From positions 62,001 through 126,000 of the forward strand of contig CAKKRJ010000003.1 in NCBI GenBank assembly GCA_919902775.1: a DNA stretch of 64,000 nucleotides. The letters run 5' to 3'. Origin of the DNA: Burkholderiaceae bacterium (GTDB lineage Bacteria; Pseudomonadota; Gammaproteobacteria; Burkholderiales; Burkholderiaceae_C). Made by a program: the position numbers and the translations under genes. Of this stretch, positions 35,525 to 44,483 are shown piece by piece. Below the pieces are notes generated by a model. The model ran no database searches, was not told where the DNA came from, and worked only from the letters and a program-made list of their open reading frames with translations. Within the stretch, counting starts at the first letter, position 1; each line of letters begins with the position of its first letter.

Positions 35525-36670
35525 ATGACAGACTTTTCTAAGCGCTCCGTCATCAAGATGGTCGCCCTGACGGCTGTGGCGGCTGCTGCGCTCGTGGGTT
35601 GCGGTAAAAAAGAAGAGGCGCCCAAAGCCGAGGCCCCCGCCGCAGCGCCGGCCAAGGCCGAGCCTCTGAAGGTCGCCTTTGCCTACGTCGGCCCGGTCGG
35701 CGATGGCGGTTGGACCTTTGCCCACGACAACGCGCGCAAGGCCTTGGAAAAAGAGTTCGGTGACAAGATCGTCACCAGTTTTGTCGAGAACGTGCCCGAG
35801 AGCGCCGACGCCGAGCGCGTGATCCGCGATCTGGCCGGCCAGGGCAACAAGATCATCTTCGGCACCACCTTCGGTTACATGGAGCCCATGCTCAAAGTGG
35901 CTGCTGACCTCAAGGACGTGAAGTTCGAGCACGCCACCGGCTACAAGCAAGCCGAAAACATGCGCACCTACGACAGCCGCACCTACGAAGGCGCTTACAT
36001 GGCCGGCGTGATCGCGGGCAAGATGACCAAGTCCAACACCCTGGGCGTGGTGGCCTCGATCCCAATTCCTGAAGTGATCCGCAACATCAACTCCTTCACG
36101 CTGGGCGCACAGTCGGTCAACCCCAAGGTCAAGACCAAGGTGGTGTGGGTGAACGAATGGTTCAACCCGCCCAAAGAAACCGAAGCCGCGACCTCCTTGA
36201 TCAACGGCGGTGCTGATGTGCTGATGCAAAACACCGACTCGCCAGCCGTGCTCAAGACCGCCGAAGCCAAGGGCAAGCGCGCCTTTGGCTGGGACAGCGA
36301 CATGACCGCTTACGGCCCCAAGGCCCACCTGGGCTCGGCCGTGATCAACTGGGGTCCTTCCTACATCAAGTCCGTGCGCGAAGTGCTCGAGGGCAAGTGG
36401 ACTGGTGGCACTGGTTCTTGGTGGGGCGTCAAGGAAGGTGCAATCGACTTCGTGTCGGTCGCTGCTGACGTGCCTGAAGACGCCAAGAAAAAGCTGGACG
36501 AAGTCAAAGCCGGTCTGAAAGACGGCAGCTTCGTGATCTGGAAAGGCCCGATCATGGGTCAAGACGGCAAGGAAATTTTGGCCAAAGACGCTGTGGCGGA
36601 CGACAAGTTCCTGAGCGGGGTCAACTTCTACGTCAAGGGCGTGGACGGCAAAGTGCCGAGCGGCAAATAA
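35525..36670 (+). CDS. BMP-family lipoprotein substrate-binding protein
   Basis: A 381-residue binding lipoprotein with lipobox LVGC (Cys26) and a charged linker, then the BMP fold (AFAYVGPVGDGGWTFAHDNA and GTTFGYMEPMLK). PnrA/BMP proteins bind purine nucleosides; here the ligand may be a nucleoside or a free purine such as xanthine. The start at ATG 35525 has AAAGGAAC just upstream. A rho-independent terminator at 36715 follows, and the NdmA-like oxygenase begins right after it. Confidence 0.92.
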   Translation: MTDFSKRSVIKMVALTAVAAAALVGCGKKEEAPKAEAPAAAPAKAEPLKVAFAYVGPVGDGGWTFAHDNARKALEKEFGDKIVTSFVENVPESADAERVIRDLAGQGNKIIFGTTFGYMEPMLKVAADLKDVKFEHATGYKQAENMRTYDSRTYEGAYMAGVIAGKMTKSNTLGVVASIPIPEVIRNINSFTLGAQSVNPKVKTKVVWVNEWFNPPKETEAATSLINGGADVLMQNTDSPAVLKTAEAKGKRAFGWDSDMTAYGPKAHLGSAVINWGPSYIKSVREVLEGKWTGGTGSWWGVKEGAIDFVSVAADVPEDAKKKLDEVKAGLKDGSFVIWKGPIMGQDGKEILAKDAVADDKFLSGVNFYVKGVDGKVPSGK

Positions 36671-36714
36671 GCCCTGGGCAACCGTGCTGCTGGTGGCGTC
36701 AAGCTACCAGCCTG

Positions 36715-36739
36715 AAGCTGCCTTCGGGCAGCTTTTTTT
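36715..36739 (+). terminator. Rho-independent terminator after the BMP importer operon
   Basis: The stem AAGCTGCC / GGCAGCTT closes a TTCG tetraloop and is followed by a run of T. It ends only 7 nt before the Rieske gene start, so that gene depends on read-through or on a promoter inside this structure. Confidence 0.9.
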
Positions 36740-36745
36740 ATAGGA

Positions 36746-37735
36746 ATGAAAATGCGTGAAGCCTCTCTTTGGCACCCCGTGGCTTTGACCGACTACGTGC
36801 TCAGTGCACCCGTTGCCGTGACCTTGCTGGCCCAGCCGCTGGTGCTGTGGCGCAGCGCCGACGGCGTGGCACATGCCTGGCCAGACCGCTGTCCGCACCG
36901 TGGGGCCCAATTTTCATTGGGTAAAGTGGTCAACGACCGTCTGGAGTGCCCCTACCACGGCTGGCAGTTTGACGGCCAGGGCCAGTGCCAGCATGTGCCT
37001 GCATTGGCGCAGTTCGTGCCACCTGCGACCCATTGCGTGAAGGCGTACAGGGTGCAAGAGGCGCACGGCCTGGTTTGGGTGCAGCTGGCGCCGAGCGCCG
37101 ACGATGCGCAGCTGCCTGCATTCGGTGGCGCGTCGATGGCGTCCTTGCGCATGGTCAATTGCGGCCCCTATGACGTCGCGACCAGTGCCCCGCGCATCAT
37201 TGAAAATTTTCTGGACATGGCCCACTTCGGGTTTGTGCATGAGGGCTGGCTGGGCACGCGAGAGGCCACAGGCGTGCCCGATTACCAGGTGCAAGAGACG
37301 CCCACAGGCTTGCTGGCGACCGGTTGCCAGGCATGGCAGCCCCGCTCTAATCTGCACTCCATTGCACCCGCCCAGGTGGAGTACACCTACGAGGTGACGG
37401 CGCCTTATGCCGCCGTGTTGGCCAAGGTGCCCGAAGCCGGCAGCACGGCGGTGGACGGCTGGCGCGAGTCGATAGGCTTGTTCATCTGCCCGGTCACGCC
37501 CGAGTCCAGTCGCGTGTGGTTCCGACTGGCGGTGGCCGACTTTGAAACGCCAGACGCCCAGCTGCAAGCGTTCCAACACACCATCTTCACGCAAGACCAG
37601 CCGGTGCTGGAGTCGCAACAACCCAAGACCCTGCCGCTGAACTTGCGCGCGGAGCTGCACACGGTGGTTGACAAAATGTCTTCCAGTTATCGGCGCTATC
37701 TGCAAAGATCGGGCATCACTTTTGGTGTTTGCTGA
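36746..37735 (+). CDS. NdmA-like Rieske non-haem iron oxygenase
   Basis: A 329-residue monooxygenase. The Rieske cluster is in CPHRG (C49, H51) and CPYHGW (C68, H71). The mononuclear iron site is in ENFLDMAHFGFVH (D157, H160, H165). The N-terminal LWHPV, the ENF-D-x-x-HF pattern and the late DKMSSSYRRYL closely match methylxanthine N-demethylases NdmA/NdmB. These remove N-methyl groups from caffeine-type purines using a separate reductase. Its place behind a purine ABC importer and among xdh genes supports a (methyl)xanthine-like substrate. No reductase gene (NdmD-type) is in the window. Other heteroaromatic substrates remain possible. Confidence 0.8.
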   Translation: MKMREASLWHPVALTDYVLSAPVAVTLLAQPLVLWRSADGVAHAWPDRCPHRGAQFSLGKVVNDRLECPYHGWQFDGQGQCQHVPALAQFVPPATHCVKAYRVQEAHGLVWVQLAPSADDAQLPAFGGASMASLRMVNCGPYDVATSAPRIIENFLDMAHFGFVHEGWLGTREATGVPDYQVQETPTGLLATGCQAWQPRSNLHSIAPAQVEYTYEVTAPYAAVLAKVPEAGSTAVDGWRESIGLFICPVTPESSRVWFRLAVADFETPDAQLQAFQHTIFTQDQPVLESQQPKTLPLNLRAELHTVVDKMSSSYRRYLQRSGITFGVC

Positions 37736-37830
37736 GGTTCAAAGTCCACGCCACCACTGACCCGCAAGCAGTGGTTCGCCTATTGAAATGCGTACTCGAC
37801 TTTATGCGCAGCAATGCCAAGATGCTGCCC

Positions 37831-39045
37831 ATGACCCAAAGACTCTTCTCAGACCACCTGCTGCTCGCCTTGAACCATGACGAGCAAGCCATGGTGCACA
37901 AGGTGCGCACGCTGTGTCGCGACGTGATAGGACCCCAAGCTGCTGCGGTGGCAAAGCAAGACGTTTTTGCGTGGGAGACCTTTCGAACCCTCTGCCGTGA
38001 AGGGGTCGTGGCCACGGCCTTCCCGCGTGAATACGGCGGCACCGATGCCCGGCAAGTGCTGCGCATCCGCATCATCGAAGAACTTGGCCGGGTCTGCAGC
38101 ACATCGGCATCCATGATCACAGGGACGGACCTTTCAGCACGTGCAGTGGTCGCGGGGGCATCACCTGCTTTGCGCGCGCAGTTGCTGCCACGGCTTTGTA
38201 CGGGCGAGATCCAAACGGCGTTTGCTTTGACGGAATCCGGTGCGGGATCCGACGTCCGCAGTCTGTCCAGCGTGGCACGGCGAGAGGGGGATCACTACGT
38301 CCTGAACGGCAGCAAAAAATTCATCACGCGGGCGACGACTGCGGACTGGCTCATGGTCATTGCACGGTTGGATCAAGGAGAGAAATTCATCGGTTTGCTG
38401 GTGCCAAGAGACGCGCCCGGCGTACACATCAGCGCAGAGGTCGGCAAGCTGGGTTGGTTTGGGGTGCCGATTTCATCCTTGACATTCAGCGATGTTCGTA
38501 TACCCGTCACACACCGCCTGGGCGAAGAAGGCGATGGTTTTTCTTTGGCTCAGGATGCCTTGCTTCGTGCGCGCATCGGGCACGCGGCCATGGCGCTGGG
38601 ACGTGCCATTGGCGCCGTTGAAATTGCCGCCGCCTACGCCTGTGAGCGCAACACCTTTGGCAAGCCACTGAGTGCACAGCAGGGCGTGCAATGGATGCTG
38701 GCCGACATGGTCACGCAGATCGAGGCATCGCGCGCGCTCCTCAACATGGCAGCCCAAAAATACGACCATGGCGCTGCGGACACGGCCACCTTTGCCTCCA
38801 TGGCCAAGCTGCATGCCACGGACCTGTGTATGAAGGTGGTGACCGATGCCTTGCAGCTCACGGGTGGGCGTGGCTATCTGCAGGACTTTCCGTTGGAGCG
38901 TTTTTTCCGGGATGCCAAGCTCAACCAGATCGGGGAAGGTGCCAGCGAAGTCCACAAGACCGTGATTGGCCGGGACCTTGCGCGCCGCGCGGCTGTGGCA
39001 GAACGCAACCCATGTCTGCGCGAAGGTCCGTTAACGGATTATTGA
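37831..39045 (+). CDS. Acyl-CoA dehydrogenase (copy 1)
   Basis: A 404-residue flavoprotein that oxidises an acyl-CoA at C2-C3, passing electrons to ETF. Typical motifs are FALTESGAGSDVRS (FAD/substrate domain), KKFITRATTADWLMV, and the C-terminal QLTGGRGYLQDFPLERFFRDAK with GEGASEVHK, where the catalytic base may lie. The start is uncertain among ATG 37804, 37822 and 37831; the last fits the domain best and none has a clear ribosome site. It follows the Rieske gene by 95 nt and converges on the CoA-transferase gene. Confidence 0.87.
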   Translation: MTQRLFSDHLLLALNHDEQAMVHKVRTLCRDVIGPQAAAVAKQDVFAWETFRTLCREGVVATAFPREYGGTDARQVLRIRIIEELGRVCSTSASMITGTDLSARAVVAGASPALRAQLLPRLCTGEIQTAFALTESGAGSDVRSLSSVARREGDHYVLNGSKKFITRATTADWLMVIARLDQGEKFIGLLVPRDAPGVHISAEVGKLGWFGVPISSLTFSDVRIPVTHRLGEEGDGFSLAQDALLRARIGHAAMALGRAIGAVEIAAAYACERNTFGKPLSAQQGVQWMLADMVTQIEASRALLNMAAQKYDHGAADTATFASMAKLHATDLCMKVVTDALQLTGGRGYLQDFPLERFFRDAKLNQIGEGASEVHKTVIGRDLARRAAVAERNPCLREGPLTDY

Positions 39046-39059
39046 GTGAGGACTTTCCC

Positions 39060-40292
39060 TCAAACCACACCTTCGGCACGCAAGCCCGCCAATGCGGCGT
39101 CGTCCACGCCATAGGCGGCCAGCAACTCGGCGTTGTGCTCTCCTGTCTCTGGTCCGGTGCGGGGAACTGCCATGTCTCGACCAGGCACCCGTGGCACGAT
39201 GCAGGGTGCGGGCAGACTTCCGTAAAGCGCATCTGGCAAACGCACGATGGCATTGCGCGCGATGAACTGCGGATCGCGCTCAATGTCCTCAATCGAATAC
39301 ACCTTGCTGAAGGGGATGCCTTGCGCCTCCAGTGTGGTTTCGATCTCGCGCCATGAGCGGGCCACGAACCAAGCCGTCAACAGGGCATCCAACGCCGTCA
39401 GGTTGGCCACGCGCGCGGGGTTGGTGGCAAAGCGCGGATCGCTCGCCCACTCGGGGCGCCCCACCGCATGGGCCAAGCGGGTAAAGATTGGGTTGGATGA
39501 GGCCACCAGCGAGAAAAATACCCGCTCTCGGCTCATGTACATATTCGATGGTGCGGTGTAACTGGCAAGATTGCCTGCGGGTCGACGCACCACGCCCAGT
39601 TGTTCGTGCTCAACGGCCAGTGGGTCCAGCAAACGAAACAAGGCCTCGGTGGCCGAAAGATCGACCTCACAGCCCTGTGCGTGCGGGTCGCCGCGCAGCC
39701 GCGCAATTTCGGCCGCAATGGAAAACGCCGCAAACACCCCCGCGACGGCGTCGCCCATCGGGAAATTCATGTGCAAAGGCGTGCCTCCGTCTTCACCGGT
39801 CAGGTTGGTCAATCCGCTCATGGCTTCAAAAATGCGCGCAAAGCCAGGGCGGGCGCTGTACGGGCCTGTCTGGCCAAAGCCTGTCAACCTGAGGATGACC
39901 AAACGCGGGTTGGCGGCCAGCAAGGTGGGCGCGTCCAGTCCCCAGCGGTCCATCGTGCCCGTTCTGAAGTTTTCAACCAGCACGTCAAAGTCCGCCAACA
40001 TCTTCAAAAACAGTTCTCTCCCGCGCGGCTTGCGCACATCCAGAGAAAGGCCTCGCTTGCCGCGGTTGGCCACTTTGAACCACAGCCCCACACCGTCCTT
40101 GACCGGCTGCAGACCACGCAGGGGATCACTGCCATCGGGCAACTCCAGCTTGACGACATCGGCCCCCAGGTCAGCGCACAAGGTGGCACCAAAAGGGGCG
40201 GCCAACACCGTGGCCATGTCCAGGATTCGCACGCCGGACAGCGCGCCTTTTGACGCGCCGGGCGGCGCACTTTTTGAAATTGGGTTTGTCAT
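39060..40292 (-). CDS. Class III CoA-transferase (CaiB/BaiF family)
   Basis: A 410-residue enzyme that moves CoA between carboxylates through an aspartyl-CoA intermediate. The large domain begins VRILDMATVLAAPFGA, and the likely catalytic aspartate is D181 in FPMGDAVAG. It lacks the racemase histidine seen in the second family member at 42468, so it is more likely a true transferase that activates the imported acid. It is divergent from the IclR gene, with a 23-bp palindrome between them, and convergent with acyl-CoA dehydrogenase 1. Confidence 0.88.
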   Translation of the reverse strand: MTNPISKSAPPGASKGALSGVRILDMATVLAAPFGATLCADLGADVVKLELPDGSDPLRGLQPVKDGVGLWFKVANRGKRGLSLDVRKPRGRELFLKMLADFDVLVENFRTGTMDRWGLDAPTLLAANPRLVILRLTGFGQTGPYSARPGFARIFEAMSGLTNLTGEDGGTPLHMNFPMGDAVAGVFAAFSIAAEIARLRGDPHAQGCEVDLSATEALFRLLDPLAVEHEQLGVVRRPAGNLASYTAPSNMYMSRERVFFSLVASSNPIFTRLAHAVGRPEWASDPRFATNPARVANLTALDALLTAWFVARSWREIETTLEAQGIPFSKVYSIEDIERDPQFIARNAIVRLPDALYGSLPAPCIVPRVPGRDMAVPRTGPETGEHNAELLAAYGVDDAALAGLRAEGVV

Positions 40293-40329
40293 TTCAAGGT
40301 TTTGCCAGAGTACGCTGCGCAGGACAATT

Positions 40330-40352
40330 GGCGTTTCGAACAGCGAAACGCC
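40330..40352. promoter_or_regulatory. 23-bp palindrome, candidate IclR operator
   Basis: Perfect 9-bp arms GGCGTTTCG / CGAAACGCC around AACAG, midway in the 100-bp divergent gap between the CoA-transferase and IclR genes. Size and position fit an operator controlling both directions. Confidence 0.65.
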
Positions 40353-40392
40353 TTGCCGTCAAACGTTGACACCCCATACGCGCCAACCGATC

Positions 40393-41256
40393 ATGAAAAA
40401 AAGCAACACCCCCATCACAGCCGCTACACCCCTCAGCCAACGCCCCATGCAAGCCATCGCATTGCCCGGACTGGTCAATCCTCATGACCTCACGACCGAC
40501 CGCCAGTTCTCCATGAACCTGGCGCGTGGCATGGAGGTGCTGCGCGCTTTCACGGCCATGGATCCCGTGCTGGGCAACCGAGAAATTTCGGACCGCACGG
40601 GGCTGCCCAAGCCCACCGTTTCGCGCCTGACTTACACGCTCACGCTGTTGGGCTACCTCAGCCGTGTAGAAGGTCTGCAAAAGTACCGTCTGGGCTCGGG
40701 TGTGCTGTCGCTGGGTTACCCGCTGTTGGCCAATATGCGCTTGCGCCAGTTGGCCAGGCCCTTCATGGAACAAGTGGCGCGCGAGACCGGCTGCACCGTC
40801 AACCTTGGCATGCGGGACCGCACCAACGTCGTGTACGTTGACACCTGCCGTGTTGATCCAGGCAACATCTACCAACCCGACATCGGCAGCACCAGACCAC
40901 TGCTGTCGACATCCATCGGTCGCGCGCTGGTGTTGTCAGCACCCATGGCCGAACGCAACGCGATCTTGAACCGCCTCAAGCTGGAAGATCCCCTTCGCTT
41001 CGCGCTGGACAAGCCGATTCTGGACGCCGACAAAAAAAACTTCACCGCACGCGGTTTCTGCCACTCGCGCGGCGACTGGCGCAAAGAGGTGCATGCCGTG
41101 GCTGCACCCATTCGCGTGCCCCCGCGCGAGGAGCCCATGGCACTCAATTGCACGCTGTCCGCCTACCGCAACAGAAACGACACCCTCGAACGCGACGTTG
41201 CGCCACGCCTGATGGATGCCATCCGGCAAATCGAAGTGGCCTGCGGTATTCATTGA
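40393..41256 (+). CDS. IclR-family regulator of the acyl-CoA cluster
   Basis: A 287-residue protein with a winged HTH (GNREISDRTGLPKPTVSRL) and an IclR effector domain (GMRDRTNVVYVDTC, GRALVLSAP). It leads the acyl-CoA dehydrogenase 2, racemase-like, Bug and NMO-like genes and is divergent from the CoA-transferase, so it probably controls the whole cluster. The ATG at 40393 is chosen because the frame upstream runs antisense through the CoA-transferase gene. It shares the fold of the regulator at 711 but is a distinct paralogue. Confidence 0.9.
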   Translation: MKKSNTPITAATPLSQRPMQAIALPGLVNPHDLTTDRQFSMNLARGMEVLRAFTAMDPVLGNREISDRTGLPKPTVSRLTYTLTLLGYLSRVEGLQKYRLGSGVLSLGYPLLANMRLRQLARPFMEQVARETGCTVNLGMRDRTNVVYVDTCRVDPGNIYQPDIGSTRPLLSTSIGRALVLSAPMAERNAILNRLKLEDPLRFALDKPILDADKKNFTARGFCHSRGDWRKEVHAVAAPIRVPPREEPMALNCTLSAYRNRNDTLERDVAPRLMDAIRQIEVACGIH

Positions 41257-41289
41257 ACCCATTGTTTTTTCAGAGTCCTCACCCACACC

Positions 41290-42471
41290 ATGATCCGAAA
41301 CCCCACTCAGTTTGAACAGTTGATTGCGCAAGTGCGCCGCTTTATCCGCGAGGAATGCATTCCGCTGGAAGAAGCCATCGATCAAAGCGATGAAATACCC
41401 GAAGCGCTGGTCAATCGCATGCGTGAACTGGGTCTGTTTGGGCACAGCATTCCCGAAGCCTATGGCGGTGCGGGCCTGACCACAGAGGAGTTGGCACGCG
41501 TCAACATCGAGGTGTCACAAGGGGCGACCACCTTTCGGGCCCGCTTTGGCGGCAACACCGGCATTGCCTCTGAATCCTTGGTGGTGGATGGCACGCCAGA
41601 ACAGCGTGCGAAGTGGCTGCCTCTGCTGGCCAGCGGTGCGCTGACGGGCTGCTTTGCCTTGACCGAACCCGAAGCGGGCTCTGACGCCACGGCGCTCCAG
41701 ACCGTGGCCGTGCGTGACGGCGACGACTGGCGCATCACCGGGCGCAAGTGCTACATCACCAACGCACCCATCGCCGGATTGTTCACCGTGTTTGCGCGCA
41801 CCGCCCCGCAAGGCAAGGGGGCAGCGGGCATCACGGCCTTTTTGGTGGAGCGCGGCACCCCCGGCCTGTCCACGCCTGCGGCATACCGCAAGTTGGGCCA
41901 GCACGGCTCGCCGGTTGGCGAAGTGGTGCTGGAAGATTGCCGCGTCCCTGCCAGCGCCATCGTGGGTGGCGAAGACAACCTGGGCCAAGGCTTTCGCACC
42001 GCCATGCGCGCGCTGAACAAGCAGCGCATCAATTTGGCCGGGCTGTGCGTGGGCCCAGCCATCCGCTTGGTGGAAGAAATGGTACGCCGTTCCACCACAC
42101 GGCAACAATTTGGCAAGCCGGTGGCAGACTTCCAGCTGGTGCAACAAATGATTGCCCAAAGCAACACCGATGTGCATGCGGCACGCGCCCTGGTTCTAGA
42201 GACTGCGCGCAAACGCGACGAGGGTCTTGACGTGACGATGGAAGCGTCCATGTGCAAGTTGTTTGCGTCTGAGATGTGCGGGCGCGTGGCCGATAACGCC
42301 GTGCAAATATTTGGCGGCGGCGGCTACATTGCCGACAACGTGGCCGAGCGCTTTTACCGCGACGTGCGGCTGTTTCGCCTTTATGAGGGCACCAGCCAAA
42401 TACACCTGGTCAACATCGCCAAACGCACGGTGGCGCAGTGGCAGGCGCAGACTCAAGGTGCAAACGCATGA
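41290..42471 (+). CDS. Acyl-CoA dehydrogenase (copy 2)
   Basis: A 393-residue flavoprotein with CFALTEPEAGSDATALQT, GRKCYITNAPIAG and the classic C-terminal RLYEGTSQIHLVNIAKR, whose glutamate is the position of the catalytic base in many family members. Its stop overlaps the racemase-like gene by four bases. Copy 1 at 37831 is a different subgroup. Together they suggest two successive or alternative dehydrogenations, or two chain types. Confidence 0.92.
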   Translation: MIRNPTQFEQLIAQVRRFIREECIPLEEAIDQSDEIPEALVNRMRELGLFGHSIPEAYGGAGLTTEELARVNIEVSQGATTFRARFGGNTGIASESLVVDGTPEQRAKWLPLLASGALTGCFALTEPEAGSDATALQTVAVRDGDDWRITGRKCYITNAPIAGLFTVFARTAPQGKGAAGITAFLVERGTPGLSTPAAYRKLGQHGSPVGEVVLEDCRVPASAIVGGEDNLGQGFRTAMRALNKQRINLAGLCVGPAIRLVEEMVRRSTTRQQFGKPVADFQLVQQMIAQSNTDVHAARALVLETARKRDEGLDVTMEASMCKLFASEMCGRVADNAVQIFGGGGYIADNVAERFYRDVRLFRLYEGTSQIHLVNIAKRTVAQWQAQTQGANA

Positions 42472-43496
42472 AGCCCTACGCCCACCTGCGTGTGGTGGAG
42501 TTTGCCACCGTGGGTGGCGTGCCATTTTGCGCTTGGTGGCTGGCACAACAAGGCGCACAGGTGCTGCGCATTCAAAACCCGAACGCAGCGCCATTGGGCG
42601 TGCCCATCGTGGCCGAAGCCGACATCGGCCACTGGCAACGCGACATGTTGGTACTTGATCTGAGAAATCCGTCTGACCGAGCCGCGGCCCTGGAGGCGAT
42701 TGCCGACGCTGATGTGCTGCTGGAAGGCTTTCGACCGGGTGTGATGGAACGCCTGGGCCTGGGCCCAGCTGACTGCCACGCGCGTTCACCCGGTTTGGTC
42801 TACGCCCGTATCGTGGGCTGGGAGCGCCACGGCCCCTGGGCACAGCGCGCGGGGCATGACATCAACTACATCGCCATGGCGGGTGCCTTGCATGCTTGCG
42901 GAACAGACGTGTTGCCACTGAACTTGGTGGGCGATTTGGCCGCAGGTGCGCTGTACGCAGCAGCCGGTATCGGTGCCGCGCTGCACGCCCGCGCGCAAAA
43001 CAAGCTTGGCTGTGTGGTGGACACGGCCATGACCGCTGGCAGTTTGCACCTGATGAGCGCGGTGTTTGCACGGCTGGGGGCAGGGGCGTGGAACGATGCA
43101 CCCGCCTCGAATGTGATCGACGGTGGCGTCCCTTGGTACCGCTGCTACATGACATCCGATGGCCGCCACATGGCGGTGGGCGCCATCGAAGAGCGCTTTT
43201 ACCTGCAACTGCTGTCCGGCTTGGGTCTTGACCCCGCCACCGTTCCTTCACGCAACGATGCCAGCCGCTGGCCCGAGCTGACCGGCTGCCTGCAACGCAG
43301 CTTCATCGCCCACAGCCAGGCCCATTGGGCCCAGCATTTTGAGACGCTCGACGCTTGCGTCACGCCCGTTTTAAGCCTTGCGCAAAGCCGCGCTCACCCG
43401 CTGCACCAAACGGCCTGGGTCGACGGTCGCCCCGCACCTGTACCGCATTTTTTCACGCCCCAAGTTCACACACACTCAACCGGAGACAAACCATGA
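42468..43496 (+). CDS. Alpha-methylacyl-CoA racemase-like protein
   Basis: A 342-residue CaiB/BaiF-fold protein. In place of plain CoA-transferase features it has the racemase set: H130-D131 in AGHDINYIA, D156 in NLVGDLAAG, and E241 in VGAIEERFY. These match by motif the H/D/E active site of Mycobacterium MCR and human AMACR, which invert C2 of 2-methylacyl-CoA esters. Conserved residues point to racemisation rather than CoA transfer. ATGA overlaps couple it to acyl-CoA dehydrogenase 2 upstream and the Bug gene downstream. The substrate is unknown. Confidence 0.85.
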   Translation: MKPYAHLRVVEFATVGGVPFCAWWLAQQGAQVLRIQNPNAAPLGVPIVAEADIGHWQRDMLVLDLRNPSDRAAALEAIADADVLLEGFRPGVMERLGLGPADCHARSPGLVYARIVGWERHGPWAQRAGHDINYIAMAGALHACGTDVLPLNLVGDLAAGALYAAAGIGAALHARAQNKLGCVVDTAMTAGSLHLMSAVFARLGAGAWNDAPASNVIDGGVPWYRCYMTSDGRHMAVGAIEERFYLQLLSGLGLDPATVPSRNDASRWPELTGCLQRSFIAHSQAHWAQHFETLDACVTPVLSLAQSRAHPLHQTAWVDGRPAPVPHFFTPQVHTHSTGDKP

Positions 43497-44479
43497 CCCT
43501 GATGCACCGCCGCACCTTCACCCATTTGGCTTTGCTGGCCAGTACCCTCGTCCCCGCCGCCGTGCTGGCCCAATCCAATGGCTACCCCAGTCGTGCGGTC
43601 AAGGTGGTCGTGCCTTTCACGGCCGGGGGCGTGGTGGACTCGATTGCGCGCCTGGTCAGTGAACGTCTGGCCGCCAAATACAAGCAGCCATTCGTGGTGG
43701 AGAACAAGGTTGGCGCGGGGGGCTCGATTGGCACCGACTTTGTGGCCAAGTCGCCAGCAGACGGCTACACACTGCTGTGCGTGAGTCCCGGACACGCCGT
43801 GGTACCCAGCCTGATCAAAGGCGTGGCCTGGAACCCGGTCACGGACTTCCGCGCGGTGATGGGCTTAGGCAGCATTTCCAACGTGATCGTGGTGCACCCA
43901 GATGTCCCCGTGAAAACCATGCACGAACTTGTGGCGCTCGCCAAGGCCAAGCCAGGAGAAGTGACCTATGCAACCGCCGGTGCAGGCACGTCCAACCACC
44001 TGGCTGGTGAATTGTTCGCACAAATGGCGGGGTTGAAGTTGACCCATGTGCCCTACAAGGGGCAACCCGATGCCATGAACGATTTGCTTGGCGGGCGGGT
44101 CACCATGATGCCCTTGACCGCAGCCATTGCGGCGCAGCACATCAAAACCGGCAAACTGCGTGCACTGGCGGTCACCACCGCACGCCGCTCCTCTGCGCTG
44201 CCAGACCTGCCCACTGTGGCTGAATCAGCCAATCTGACAGGCTACGAAGTCGGCACCTGGTTTGGCTTTGTTGCACCCGCCAAGACGCCCGATGCGGTCA
44301 TCCACAAGCTGTCATCGGACATTGCTGAGATTCTGAAGTCACCCGAGGTGAAAGCCAAATTTGAAGGCTTGGGCATGGAGATAGCCCCACAAACACCGGC
44401 CCAGTTTGATGCCTTTGTGGCGGCTGAGCACAGCAAATGGTCCCGCGTGATCCAACAGGCAGGCATCACGCCTCAATAA
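43493..44479 (+). CDS. Bug-family (TctC) solute-binding protein
   Basis: A 328-residue periplasmic binding protein. The signal peptide (HRRTFTHLALLAS, cut near VLAQ) is followed by VKVVVPFTAGGVVDSIAR and FVAKSPADGYTLL. It presumably captures the acid catabolised by the surrounding enzymes. CGGAGACAAACC precedes ATG 43493, and the ATGA overlap couples it to the racemase-like gene. No TctA/TctB membrane subunits occur nearby. Confidence 0.9.
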   Translation: MTLMHRRTFTHLALLASTLVPAAVLAQSNGYPSRAVKVVVPFTAGGVVDSIARLVSERLAAKYKQPFVVENKVGAGGSIGTDFVAKSPADGYTLLCVSPGHAVVPSLIKGVAWNPVTDFRAVMGLGSISNVIVVHPDVPVKTMHELVALAKAKPGEVTYATAGAGTSNHLAGELFAQMAGLKLTHVPYKGQPDAMNDLLGGRVTMMPLTAAIAAQHIKTGKLRALAVTTARRSSALPDLPTVAESANLTGYEVGTWFGFVAPAKTPDAVIHKLSSDIAEILKSPEVKAKFEGLGMEIAPQTPAQFDAFVAAEHSKWSRVIQQAGITPQ

Positions 44480-44483
44480 CAAT

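Noticed and set aside
39571..40392. Long 5' extension of the IclR gene
   Set aside because: The extension runs antisense through the CoA-transferase; the IclR protein fits the ATG at 40393.
42468..43496. Plain CoA-transferase call for the second CaiB/BaiF protein
   Set aside because: The H130, D156 and E241 set and AGHDINYIA pattern match alpha-methylacyl-CoA racemase better.
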